Below are positions 36,600 through 45,547 of a stretch of DNA of 64,000 nucleotides, one piece after another (position 1 is the stretch's first letter; the number at the start of each line of letters is the position of its first letter). Made by a program: the position numbers and the translations under genes. Source of the DNA: Paenibacillus aestuarii (GTDB lineage Bacteria; Bacillota; Bacilli; Paenibacillales; NBRC-103111); assembly GCF_027789125.1 (NCBI RefSeq), contig NZ_JAQFVF010000026.1, forward strand, positions 124,001 through 188,000, in the 5' to 3' direction. The notes beneath the pieces are model-generated. The model saw only the letters and a list, made by a program, of their open reading frames with translations. It was not told the DNA's origin and ran no database searches.

Positions 36600-37541
36600 A
36601 TGATCAAAGCAGCAGCTTTTCGCTTGTTGAGCTCACTGGGCGTCGTCTTAGGCTCTTCCATGCTGGTGTTCTGTATTCTGTACGTGCTGCCCGGTGACGT
36701 CGTAATGAATATGATAGATCCGAGCGCGATGAGCCCTGAAGCGATCGCCAATCTGCGCAGGCAGCTTGGGGTTGACCGCCCTTTCTACGAGCAGTTTATC
36801 CAATATTTCAGTCATGTCCTCCAGGGGGACTTCGGCAAGTCGCTCGTGAACTCAGATCCGGTGCTGCCGAAGATATTGACGCATTTTCCCGCCACATTGT
36901 TGTTGACCGCATCAGCATCGATGGTTTCCATTGCCGTCGGGGTTGTACTTGGCGTTTTGTCGGCAATTCACCGCAATAAAACGATCGATATTGTCGCCAG
37001 AATCGTCGGACTGTTCGGCATCTCAATGCCAACGTTCTGGTCGGGGATTCTACTGATTCTGATCTTCTCCGTTTCGCTCGGCTGGCTGCCGGCGATGGGA
37101 TCGGACGGACCCGAGACGGTCGTCCTCCCGGCGCTTACGCTCGGTATGCTCGGCGCCGGCTTCATCGTCCGGATGGTCCGCAATTCGATGCTGGAAGTGT
37201 TAGGCGAGCCGTTCATTGTTACGCTGAGGGCCAAAGGCTTGCGGGAGCGGGCTGTGATGTACCGGCACGCCCTGCGCAACGCGCTCATTCCCGCTGTGAC
37301 GATGATGGGGATCTTGATTGGGGAGATGCTCGCCGGCACCGTGGTGATCGAAACGGTGTTCTCCCGCCAAGGGATCGGCAGAATTATTTCCGATGCTATC
37401 ATGGCCAAAGATTTGCCAGTCGTCCAAGGTGTGATTCTGTTTACGGCCATTGTGTATGTCATTGTGAACGCTTTGGTCGATATTTCGTATGCGTACATCG
37501 ATCCACGGGTCAGACGTATCCAGCGTGTAGGAGGTAATTAA
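36600..37541 (+). CDS. Dipeptide-type ABC permease, DppB/GsiC-like
   Basis: This 313-residue permease has an N-terminal helix and the LRRQLGVDRPFYEQFIQYF signature of DppB. The EAA loop is VTLRAKGLRERAVMYRHALRNALIP. RBS GAGGAGG precedes the ATG; the next gene's ATG directly follows the stop. Confidence 0.9.
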   Translation: MIKAAAFRLLSSLGVVLGSSMLVFCILYVLPGDVVMNMIDPSAMSPEAIANLRRQLGVDRPFYEQFIQYFSHVLQGDFGKSLVNSDPVLPKILTHFPATLLLTASASMVSIAVGVVLGVLSAIHRNKTIDIVARIVGLFGISMPTFWSGILLILIFSVSLGWLPAMGSDGPETVVLPALTLGMLGAGFIVRMVRNSMLEVLGEPFIVTLRAKGLRERAVMYRHALRNALIPAVTMMGILIGEMLAGTVVIETVFSRQGIGRIISDAIMAKDLPVVQGVILFTAIVYVIVNALVDISYAYIDPRVRRIQRVGGN

Positions 37542-38435
37542 ATGAGGACTGCTGCAACTGTAAAAATAATAGGTCGGGTAAGAGGCCGTGTCGCCGCACG
37601 TTCACGCGCCTTCCCGCAATGGTCTGTGCCGAAAGGGCTGCTGTTCGCCTCCGTCCTGGTTATTGCCGTCCTTGTCGCCTGTGCGCTTGTGCCGCAGTGG
37701 ATCGCCCCTTATTCGCCGACCGATATGCAGACGGATCATATCCTTGAGGCGCCGGGCAAGTCGCACTGGCTGGGAACCGATTATTTCGGCCGGGATGTCC
37801 TTAGCGTTATCGTATATGGAGCCAGAGAGTCGCTGTTCATCGGCTTTGCTTCGGTGATCGTCGGCAGCCTCGCCGGCGGGACGATCGGCGCAATATCGGG
37901 CTATTTCGGCGGCAGGGTAGATAGTATGCTGATGCGAATCATCGACATCGTCATGACCATCCCCGGCGTCCTGCTTGCTTTGGCCGTTGCGGCTGTCTTG
38001 GGCCCCGGATTATGGAACATTGTACTGGCCGTAGCCTTGGCCTCGATTCCCAATTATGCGCGATTGCTGCGTGGCCAGATTTTAAGCATGAAGAGCCGCT
38101 CCTTTGTCGTGGCTTCGCGTTCAATCGGAGCCGGTGAATTTTCCATTTTTTTGAAACATGTACTTCCGAATTCGCTGTCACCTTTGCTCGTGATGGCTGC
38201 TATCGGCGTCGGCACTTCAATTTTGACAGGATCGGGTCTGAGCTTTCTCGGACTAGGTGTATTGAAAGAGATTCCTGATTGGGGCGCGCTGCTCTCGCAA
38301 GGACGGGGCTATCTGTCCGTCGCCTGGTGGATTTGTACGTTTCCCGGCTTAGCTATTACTTTATTCGTTCTTGCGGTTAATATCATCGGGGATGAGCTGC
38401 GGGACGCGCTGGACCCGAAAAAAAGCCGCACTTAG
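37542..38435 (+). CDS. Dipeptide-type ABC permease, DppC/GsiD-like
   Basis: This 297-residue permease has LGTDYFGRDVLSVIVYGARESLFIG after the first helix and the loop VVASRSIGAGEFSIFLKHVLPN. The C-terminal block NIIGDELRDALDPK is characteristic of DppC. It is translationally close to both neighbours. Confidence 0.9.
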   Translation: MRTAATVKIIGRVRGRVAARSRAFPQWSVPKGLLFASVLVIAVLVACALVPQWIAPYSPTDMQTDHILEAPGKSHWLGTDYFGRDVLSVIVYGARESLFIGFASVIVGSLAGGTIGAISGYFGGRVDSMLMRIIDIVMTIPGVLLALAVAAVLGPGLWNIVLAVALASIPNYARLLRGQILSMKSRSFVVASRSIGAGEFSIFLKHVLPNSLSPLLVMAAIGVGTSILTGSGLSFLGLGVLKEIPDWGALLSQGRGYLSVAWWICTFPGLAITLFVLAVNIIGDELRDALDPKKSRT

Positions 38436-38447
38436 GAGGGAAGCAGG

Positions 38448-40454
38448 ATGAGTCACATACTGGACATTGAACGTTTGAGCGTCGATTTCGCCACCGCACG
38501 CGGCACGCTTCAGGCTATTCATGACGTTAGCTTTTCGATTGAGTCAGGTGAGATCGTCTGTCTGGTAGGCGAATCGGGCAGCGGGAAGTCAGTCACCTCC
38601 AAAGCGATCATGCGCCTTATCGACGAGGAGAACGGCTCCATAACGTCAGGTGCGATTAAAGTGGATGGTATCGATATATCGGATCTTTCTAAGCTATCCC
38701 TGCAATCATTGCGGGGTAAAAAAATGGCCATGGTCTTCCAGGAGCCGATGGCGGCATTTGACCCGGTGTTTACCATCGGAAGTCAAATCGTGGAGACGAT
38801 TTGCCGGCATGACCACAACAGCACGGCCAATCAGGCTTGGCAGCGCGGAGTCGAGCTGCTTCGCCGTGTAGGCATTCCCGAGCCGGAGCTGCGGATGAAG
38901 GCGTACCCCGGCGAGCTGTCAGGCGGCATGCTGCAGCGGGCGATGATCGCCATGGCGCTCAGCTGTGAGCCGGAGCTGCTCATCGCCGATGAGCCGACGA
39001 CGGCGCTGGACGTTACAATCCAGGCACAGATCCTGCAGCTGCTGCAAGAATTGAAGACGGAATACCGGATGTCCGTCCTGCTGATCACCCACGATCTCGG
39101 CATTGCCGCCCAGATCGCCGATCGGATTGTGGTCATGTATGCGGGCAAGATCGTTGAGCAGGCGACTGCTGAGGAGCTCTTTACTCAGCCTCATCATCCT
39201 TATACGCAAGGCTTGCTGCAATCCATCACGACGCTGGACAGCGACAAATCGCAGCGCCTCTATGCCATACCGGGCTCGATTCCGGGTCTCGCCGACCTGC
39301 CTGAAGGCTGCAGATTTCATCCTCGCTGCCCCTATGCTTCGGAGCGGTGTGCCAGGGAGGCACCGGAGCTGCAAGATCGCGATGGCCGGCAGTCAGCCTG
39401 CTGGAACGTTGGGCAGCTGCTGGAGGGTTCTGAGCGGGGCAAGACGGAGGTAATCGGAGCTATGCGTGTTGGGGAGACGGATAGGACGCTGCAGCCGCTG
39501 ATCGAGCTGAGTCATGTGACGAAGCATTACCCTGTAGGCGGGTCGTTCTTCTCGCGGGCTCACAAGGTGATCCAGGCCGTCGATGATGTGTCGTTTTCCA
39601 TCCGAAAAGGGGAGACGTTCGGTCTGGTCGGCGAGTCGGGGAGCGGCAAGTCGACGCTGGGGCGGGTCATGCTGCAATTAGAGCGGCCGACCTCCGGCTC
39701 CGTGCGCTTTGAAGATCAGCAGCTGACAGCGTTGTCCGGCGCTCGGCTGCGTGAAGCGAGAAAGCATATGCAGATGATCTTCCAGGACCCGTACGGTTCA
39801 GTGGACCCGCGATGGAAAGTCGGCGACATCATCGGCGAGCCATTTGCCGTTCATGGTAATGTCCGCCCCAGTGAAAAAAGGGAGCAGGTAGAGGAGCTGC
39901 TTCAGCTCGTTGGTTTGAGTCCCTCTGCGTATGATCGTTATCCGCATGAGTTTTCCGGCGGACAGCGGCAGCGGATCGGCATCGCCAGAGCCATCGCTCT
40001 GCGGCCGAAGTTCATTCTCGCAGACGAAGCTGTGTCCGCCCTCGACGTATCGGTGCAGGCCCAGATCGTCAATTTACTTCAGGACCTGCGCCAGCAGCTG
40101 AATATGACGCTCCTCTTCATCGGGCACGGACTCAACGTGGTTCGATACGTATCGGATCGGATCGGCGTCATGTATTTAGGGAAGCTGGTAGAGATTGCGC
40201 CAAGCGAGCGGCTATTCCTTCGTCCGGCGCACCATTATACGAGAGGGCTGATCGCTTCTGTTCCTATTCCCGACCCGAATCGCCGGCGCGAATTCGCTTC
40301 CGTCGAGGGAGAGATTCCGTCTCCGGCGAACCCTCCTTCCGGCTGCCGCTTCCGCACACGCTGTCCAGCGGCCACTGCGAGATGTGCCGTGGAGGCGCCG
40401 GCTTTGCGGGCCATCGGCTCCGATCATTTCGTAGCCTGCCATGATCCGTTGTAG
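38448..40454 (+). CDS. Fused DppD-DppF (GsiA-like) ATP-binding protein
   Basis: This 668-residue protein contains two complete peptide-transporter ATPases in one chain. Domain 1 has Walker A GESGSGKS, signature [23 protein letters not shown] and the family-specific cysteine-rich [17 protein letters not shown]. Domain 2 has a second [31 protein letters not shown] and again [17 protein letters not shown]. The paired cysteine motifs are a known feature of Opp/Dpp ATPases that may bind an Fe-S cluster. Domain 2 has EA in place of EP after Walker B, which is minor. The fusion resembles E. coli GsiA, but fused forms occur in other peptide systems. Confidence 0.92.
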   Translation: MSHILDIERLSVDFATARGTLQAIHDVSFSIESGEIVCLVGESGSGKSVTSKAIMRLIDEENGSITSGAIKVDGIDISDLSKLSLQSLRGKKMAMVFQEPMAAFDPVFTIGSQIVETICRHDHNSTANQAWQRGVELLRRVGIPEPELRMKAYPGELSGGMLQRAMIAMALSCEPELLIADEPTTALDVTIQAQILQLLQELKTEYRMSVLLITHDLGIAAQIADRIVVMYAGKIVEQATAEELFTQPHHPYTQGLLQSITTLDSDKSQRLYAIPGSIPGLADLPEGCRFHPRCPYASERCAREAPELQDRDGRQSACWNVGQLLEGSERGKTEVIGAMRVGETDRTLQPLIELSHVTKHYPVGGSFFSRAHKVIQAVDDVSFSIRKGETFGLVGESGSGKSTLGRVMLQLERPTSGSVRFEDQQLTALSGARLREARKHMQMIFQDPYGSVDPRWKVGDIIGEPFAVHGNVRPSEKREQVEELLQLVGLSPSAYDRYPHEFSGGQRQRIGIARAIALRPKFILADEAVSALDVSVQAQIVNLLQDLRQQLNMTLLFIGHGLNVVRYVSDRIGVMYLGKLVEIAPSERLFLRPAHHYTRGLIASVPIPDPNRRREFASVEGEIPSPANPPSGCRFRTRCPAATARCAVEAPALRAIGSDHFVACHDPL

Positions 40455-40501
40455 TAGTCATTTTAGTTTAATAAAGATCTGTCATGGAGGTTGAGCTGGC
40501 T

Positions 40502-41044
40502 ATGGGAGTCTTCGAAACGCTTCGTATCCGCAATGCACAGGCTGCCGATCAGGAGGCGATCCGCAGCGTAGCACTTGCCGCTTATGAGCAGTATGCCTCT
40601 GACTTGCCGAAAGACCGGTGGGACGCTTATCGGGAATCGATCGCGCGATCTGTCGAAGGCGACGGACCGGAAGCCCGCCTCGTGGCGGAGCTGGGTGGCC
40701 GGATTGTCGGGAGCGCCTTATTGTTTGTAGGCTCTGAACGCGCCTATGGATTGCCTGCGCTGCACATTGAAGGTCCGATTCTGCGGCTGCTGTCCGTCGT
40801 TCCTTGGGCGCGGGGCAGGGGAGTTGCGACTGCATTGCTGCGGGAAGGCGTGCGCAGGGCGCGCGCTTTGAACGCGCCTTACTTGCATCTGCATACTTCC
40901 GATATGATGGCGTCCGCCGTCAAACTGTATGAACGGCTCGGATTCGAGAGGGCAGTCGATAAAGATATCCAGAATGGCGAAACGCTTGTCAAATGCTATC
41001 GACTGAAGCTGGAGGAGGCTTCACATCTCACACTGGAGGCATAG
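40502..41044 (+). CDS. GNAT-family acetyltransferase
   Basis: This GNAT protein of about 180 residues has the acetyl-CoA binding motif VVPWARGRGVATALLREGVRRA and the C-terminal AVKLYERLGFERAVD. ATG 40502 is preferred over 40484 because GGAGG (40486-40490) precedes it. It is the last gene of the peptide-transporter operon and may N-acetylate an imported cysteine derivative, as in YtmI/YxeL-type salvage. Confidence 0.82.
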   Translation: MGVFETLRIRNAQAADQEAIRSVALAAYEQYASDLPKDRWDAYRESIARSVEGDGPEARLVAELGGRIVGSALLFVGSERAYGLPALHIEGPILRLLSVVPWARGRGVATALLREGVRRARALNAPYLHLHTSDMMASAVKLYERLGFERAVDKDIQNGETLVKCYRLKLEEASHLTLEA

Positions 41045-41079
41045 GAAACCTATATTTGCATCAAAACATTAAATTCCGA

Positions 41080-41121
41080 TTGACATACTTGGTATTTATC
41101 GGTACATTGTAGGAAATAACG
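41080..41121 (+). promoter_or_regulatory. Promoter of the LysR gene with box-like sequence
   Basis: TTGACA (41080-41085), a 17-base spacer and TACATT (41103-41108) form a promoter. TGTAGGAAATAACG, overlapping and following the -10 (41108-41121), is similar to the ATAGGAATTAT box at 34896. The remaining leader to 41256 shows no clear hairpin terminator. Confidence 0.5.
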
Positions 41122-41256
41122 TTAGCTGTCAACCGGGCATCCGGAGATCTGCGAAGCTTGTCATCGGTCGTACCATTCGGTCGGGCGAATAGCTTTTCAG
41201 GTCTTTTTTGCTGTTGCGGGATCATTCCTATAAGACGTCGATCAGGAGAAATGCTT

Positions 41257-42126
41257 ATGAACATTGAGAACATTGAGGCCTTTGTGTATGTGTTTCATTA
41301 CGGCAGTTTCAACAAGGCTGCGGAAGTGCTGTTCCTATCTCAGCCCTCGGTAACGGCGAGGATTCAATCGCTCGAGCGGGAGCTCGATTGCAAACTCTTT
41401 GACCGGATGGGCAAGCAAGTTCAGCTCACGGAGAAAGGCAGGCAGTTCTTCCCATACGCCCAGCAGCTGCTGCAAATTTTCCGCAAAGGCAAGCAGCATA
41501 TTCAGCGGGAACGGACGATTCAGAGCGAGCTGCGCATCGGCTGCACCGCATCAGCGGCAAATTATATGATTCCGGAGCTGCTGCCCAAGCTGAAAAATGA
41601 ATATCCCGGGCTGCAGATTAAGCTGACGACCGCCATAACCGACGATATCGTCAATAAAGTGCTGAACCGCGAGCTGGATATCGGCTTTGTCCGGCATGTT
41701 AGCCATCCGAACCTGCAGTCGGTGAAATATTACGTCGACCCGATCCGGTTGTATACCCATTCGGACCATCCGCTTGCGGGCAGCGCGACGATTTCCGCAG
41801 ATCAGCTCGCGGAAGAATCGTTCGTGTTCTTCGAATGCGGCTCGCTCGATTGGATGAGGATCCATTGGGTGTTTCAAAATTTGAATATGCCTCCGGCTAT
41901 TGAGATACATACTGACAATGCTGAGACCGCCAAGAAGCTGGTGCTGAATCGCGCTGGAATTTGCTTTCTGCCGGGGCTATGTGTGCGCAAGGAGGTCAGC
42001 GATGGAATTCTGACCCCTATCGACGTGACAGAAGCGGCCGGTGTTGCATTGCAGACCAATATTATTAGTCTGAATGGCCAACAGTCGGATATCGTACAAT
42101 TTTTGCTTTCAAACCGGTTGGTTTGA
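41257..42126 (+). CDS. LysR-family transcriptional regulator
   Basis: This regulator of about 289 residues has an N-terminal winged helix-turn-helix (ENIEAFVYVFHYGSFNKAAEVLFLSQPSVTARIQ, residues 5-40) and a C-terminal effector-binding domain. The start at 41257 lies ten bases after AGGAG; ATG 41251 is closer. In B. subtilis, the LysR protein YtlI activates the ytmI salvage operon and CysL controls sulfite reductase. This protein is a likely local activator of the island, sensing a sulfur metabolite such as O-acetylserine (inference from family). Confidence 0.88.
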   Translation: MNIENIEAFVYVFHYGSFNKAAEVLFLSQPSVTARIQSLERELDCKLFDRMGKQVQLTEKGRQFFPYAQQLLQIFRKGKQHIQRERTIQSELRIGCTASAANYMIPELLPKLKNEYPGLQIKLTTAITDDIVNKVLNRELDIGFVRHVSHPNLQSVKYYVDPIRLYTHSDHPLAGSATISADQLAEESFVFFECGSLDWMRIHWVFQNLNMPPAIEIHTDNAETAKKLVLNRAGICFLPGLCVRKEVSDGILTPIDVTEAAGVALQTNIISLNGQQSDIVQFLLSNRLV

Positions 42127-42167
42127 ATCATGTTTGAATCATTCAATGATAATGGAGATGAGTGACA

Positions 42168-43223
42168 ATGGGAAATCAACAATTTAAGCTAAGTATTTTG
42201 GATCAGACCCCGATACTGCCGGAGCAGGCGCCTACGGAGGCGTTCGCCCATACCATCGAGCTGGCGCAGCTGGCGGAACGCCTCGGCTATAACCGGTTCT
42301 GGGTGTCTGAGCATCACGATTCCGCCAAGGTTGCAGGTTCATCGCCGGAAGTGCTGATCGCGCACTTGCTGGCGAAGACGGAGCACATCCGAATTGGCTC
42401 TGGCGGGGTCATGCTGCAGCATTACAGCCCATATAAGGTGGCGGAAAATTTCAACGTTCTCGCCTCGCTTGCTCCCGGTCGAGTCGATCTCGGCGTAGGC
42501 CGCGCTCCAGGCGGACTTCCTCGTTCGACACGGGCGCTGCAGCAGGGGGTTACGGAACCGGCGACACTTTCTGAGAAATTGAAAGAGCTGCAAGCTTATG
42601 TCGCCAACCAGGTTCCCGATGAACATCCGCTTGCAGGCATCGTGGCCGGCCCTTTAGTGGATCAGCCCGCTGATATTTATGTCCTTGGTACCAGCGCAGC
42701 GAGTGCGGAAACGGCGGCTGAGTCGGGCCTGCCCTATGTGTTCGCTCTCTTTATCAACAGCGACGAGCAAGCAGCGGCTGAAGCGTTCAAAGTATACGCC
42801 GAGCGTTTCCAGTCCAAAGACGGACTTTCCCCGCATCCGATCCTGGCTTTATCCGTTATCGTTGCCGATAGCGAGGAGGAGGCTCAGGAGCTGGCGGGAG
42901 AATATAAGCTCTTCAAAATCAAGCTGGCCAGCGGCAAAACGTTGACGGTCGGAACGATTGAGCAAGCGGAGGAATATGGCAGGCAGTCGAGCGAGGCTTA
43001 TACGATCGATACGCAGCAAGCCCAAATCGTTAAGGGAACGAAGGCGTCGGTGCGGAGCAGGCTGCTTGAGCTTCAACGCCGCTACGGCGTGAAGGAGTTT
43101 ATCGTCGTTTCCAGCAGCCTGAAAAGCTTCGAGCAGCGTAAGCGATCGTATACCTTGCTTCACGAAGCGTTCGCCACGGAGGAGGTGCAAGCATGGGAGC
43201 AGAAGGCCGCAGGACTGTCCTGA
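42168..43223 (+). CDS. Luciferase-like monooxygenase, MsnO8/YtmO type
   Basis: This flavin-dependent enzyme of about 351 residues has the subgroup signature FKLSILDQTPILPEQAP, YNRFWVSEHHDSAKVAGSSPEVLIAHL and SGGVMLQHYSPYKVAENFNVLASL, followed by LGVGRAPGG. B. subtilis YtmO, encoded in the cysteine-derivative salvage operon with YtnJ, is of this type. It overlaps the M20 deacylase gene by 31 bases, so the two are coupled. Confidence 0.88.
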   Translation: MGNQQFKLSILDQTPILPEQAPTEAFAHTIELAQLAERLGYNRFWVSEHHDSAKVAGSSPEVLIAHLLAKTEHIRIGSGGVMLQHYSPYKVAENFNVLASLAPGRVDLGVGRAPGGLPRSTRALQQGVTEPATLSEKLKELQAYVANQVPDEHPLAGIVAGPLVDQPADIYVLGTSAASAETAAESGLPYVFALFINSDEQAAAEAFKVYAERFQSKDGLSPHPILALSVIVADSEEEAQELAGEYKLFKIKLASGKTLTVGTIEQAEEYGRQSSEAYTIDTQQAQIVKGTKASVRSRLLELQRRYGVKEFIVVSSSLKSFEQRKRSYTLLHEAFATEEVQAWEQKAAGLS

Positions 43224-44392
43224 GCGCCGAAGCCATTGAACAAAGGCTGATCGACATTCGGCGACATCTCCATCAGTATCCGGAACTATCGCACAAGGAG
43301 CATGAGACAACTGTCTATATCCGTAAACAGCTGGAGGAGGCGGGCATTCATGCAGCTGCACAATTTCCCTTACAAACAGGGCTGATCGCCGAGGTAGGAG
43401 GGCTGCAAGACGGGCCAGTCATTGCTTTGCGGGCCGATATCGACGCGCTGCCGATTACCGAGGAGACGGGGCTGCCATTCTCCTCCAAGCACCCGGGTGT
43501 GATGCACGCCTGCGGGCACGATTTCCACACCGCCGCCATGCTGGGGGCCGCCTTCCTCCTGAAAGAGCGGGAGCGCGAGCTGCCGGGGACGGTGCGGCTC
43601 ATCTTCCAGCCGGCGGAGGAGAAGGCGGCCGGCGCCGCCAAGGTCGTGCAAAGCGGTGCGCTCTCGGGGGTTCGGGCGATATATGGCATGCACAATAAGC
43701 CGGATTTGCCTGTAGGGACGATCGGCATTAAGTCCGGGCCTTTGATGGCAGCCGCCGACGGCTTCCTGGTCGAGCTTGAAGGCGTCGGCTCTCATGCCGC
43801 CGTTCCCGAGGCAAGCGTCGATCCGATCGTGGTTGCGGCACATGTGATTACGGCGCTGCAAGCGATCGTCAGCCGCAACGTCAGCCCGTTGGAGAGCGCG
43901 GTGGTTAGCGTCACGAGGCTTAATAGCGGTACGGCCTGGAATGTGATCCCGGAGAAAGCGGTTTTTGACGGGACGGTACGGACTTTTGACGAGGAAGTGA
44001 GGGCTCGTGTGATGAAGCGGTTCGGGGAAGTGGTGAACGGTGTAGCGGCCGCCTACGGGGCCAAAGCGTCCCTCCGCTGGGTGCAAGGCCCGCCTCCCGT
44101 TAACAACGATGCGGCGCTGGCGGAAGCGGCTGCGCTGGCGGCAGAGCGGCTCGGATTCAAGGTTGTGGAGCCGAAGCCCTCTCCGGCCGGCGAGGATTTT
44201 GCCATTTACCAGAAGCAGGTGCCGGGATTTTTTGCTTTCGTCGGCACAGCCGGACCGCGGGAATGGCACCATCCGGCCTTCGATATCGATGAGCGGGCGC
44301 TGGCGTCCAGCGCCGCCTTCTTCGCCGATCTGGCGATTGCGGAGTTGAACCGGTTCGCAGCGCAGCAGCTGCCTGAAGGAGGGGGAGCATGA
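43193..44392 (+). CDS. M20 family amidohydrolase / N-acyl-amino-acid deacylase (SndA/HipO-like)
   Basis: This 399-residue metallopeptidase-fold deacylase has metal-binding motif MHACGHDFHTAAMLG (C107, H109, H112) and the catalytic pair in FQPAEEKAAGA. HNKPDLPVGTIGIK and the dimerisation domain follow, and late on PSPAGEDFAIYQKQVPGFF. In YtnJ/YxeK-type pathways an enzyme of this kind removes the acetyl group from N-acetylcysteine to give cysteine. Other N-acyl substrates are possible. Its stop overlaps the next start (ATGA). Confidence 0.9.
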   Translation: MGAEGRRTVLSAEAIEQRLIDIRRHLHQYPELSHKEHETTVYIRKQLEEAGIHAAAQFPLQTGLIAEVGGLQDGPVIALRADIDALPITEETGLPFSSKHPGVMHACGHDFHTAAMLGAAFLLKERERELPGTVRLIFQPAEEKAAGAAKVVQSGALSGVRAIYGMHNKPDLPVGTIGIKSGPLMAAADGFLVELEGVGSHAAVPEASVDPIVVAAHVITALQAIVSRNVSPLESAVVSVTRLNSGTAWNVIPEKAVFDGTVRTFDEEVRARVMKRFGEVVNGVAAAYGAKASLRWVQGPPPVNNDAALAEAAALAAERLGFKVVEPKPSPAGEDFAIYQKQVPGFFAFVGTAGPREWHHPAFDIDERALASSAAFFADLAIAELNRFAAQQLPEGGGA

Positions 44393-45531
44393 GCCAATCG
44401 TTCGACGTCATCGTCGTCGGAGCCGGTTCGATGGGCATGAGCACAGGATATCACCTAGCTAAGAGGGGAATCCGCACGCTGCTCATCGATGCCTTCGATC
44501 CCCCTCATACGGAGGGCAGCCATCACGGTGAGCCTAGACTGATTCGGCATGCCTACAGTGGCGGGCCTATATATATCCGCTTAGCCTTGGAAGCCGACCG
44601 GTTATGGCGGGAGTTGGAAGAGGAGAGCGGGGAGCAGTTGCTTGTCCGTTCAGGTGTGCTCAATATGGCGGACCGGTTTAAGTCCAAGTTTCTGAGCCGC
44701 TTGAAAGATACGGACCGTGCCGGTATTCAGGTGGAACTGCTTGAAGCGGAGGAAGTTCAGCGCCGCTGGTCTGGAATCCGACTGCCGGAAACGTACGAAG
44801 CTCTGTATGAGCCCCATGCAGGCTATCTATTCAGCGAGCGCTGCATAGCGGCCTATAGACAGTTGGCGCTGTCCCATGGAGCCATGCTTCTGCCGTATAC
44901 GCCGGTTCAGCATATCGAACCGGATGGTGAAGGCGTGCGCGTCAAGACCCGCGTCGGTACGTTCACTGCCAGCCGGTTGATTATCAGTGCCGGTGCTTGG
45001 TTTCAAGCACTGCAGCCGTTCGTGTCGATGCCGATTCGCGCGGTAAGGAAAACCGTCGCGTGGTTTCAAGCTGAGGCCGGGCTTTATGAGGCGGAGACCT
45101 TTCCAGGATTCACACTGGATACGGAAGAAGGCGGATACTATGGTTTTCCCAGCATTGCTGGCGCTGGGATTAAGCTGGGGCGTCATGATGGCGGCTTGTC
45201 TTGGCAGCCGGGAGAAGAACCGGCCCCTTTCGGAAGCTTGGCGCAGGACGAAGGGGATCTGCGGCGCACTTTGGAAGCTTATATGCCAAGGGCCGCCGGC
45301 AAGCTGCTGCGTTCAGCGGTATGCAAATACGAGTTGACTCCCGACGAGCATTTTATTATCGACAAGCATCCGAATGACGATCGCGTGTGGCTGGCAGGCG
45401 GTTTTTCCGGCCATGGCTTCAAATTCTCCAGTGCCATCGGTTCTGTTTTGGCCGATCTTGTTGAGGGACGCAGCCCAATCGTGGACATCGAACCATTCGC
45501 TTTATCGAGATTCAATTCGAAGACGTTATAG
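44389..45531 (+). CDS. Monomeric sarcosine oxidase / N-methyltryptophan oxidase-like flavoenzyme
   Basis: This 380-residue FAD amine oxidase has the dinucleotide-binding motif [19 protein letters not shown] at the N-terminus. The sequence [16 protein letters not shown] carries C312, equivalent to the cysteine that covalently holds FAD in monomeric sarcosine oxidase. The [15 protein letters not shown] motif closes the FAD site. Family members oxidise secondary amines such as sarcosine, proline or L-thioproline. In a thioether-salvage operon, oxidation of an N-methyl or cyclic thiazolidine derivative of cysteine is an attractive but unproven role. Confidence 0.87.
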   Translation: MSQSFDVIVVGAGSMGMSTGYHLAKRGIRTLLIDAFDPPHTEGSHHGEPRLIRHAYSGGPIYIRLALEADRLWRELEEESGEQLLVRSGVLNMADRFKSKFLSRLKDTDRAGIQVELLEAEEVQRRWSGIRLPETYEALYEPHAGYLFSERCIAAYRQLALSHGAMLLPYTPVQHIEPDGEGVRVKTRVGTFTASRLIISAGAWFQALQPFVSMPIRAVRKTVAWFQAEAGLYEAETFPGFTLDTEEGGYYGFPSIAGAGIKLGRHDGGLSWQPGEEPAPFGSLAQDEGDLRRTLEAYMPRAAGKLLRSAVCKYELTPDEHFIIDKHPNDDRVWLAGGFSGHGFKFSSAIGSVLADLVEGRSPIVDIEPFALSRFNSKTL

Positions 45532-45547
45532 AAAGCAGGGGAAAGAG

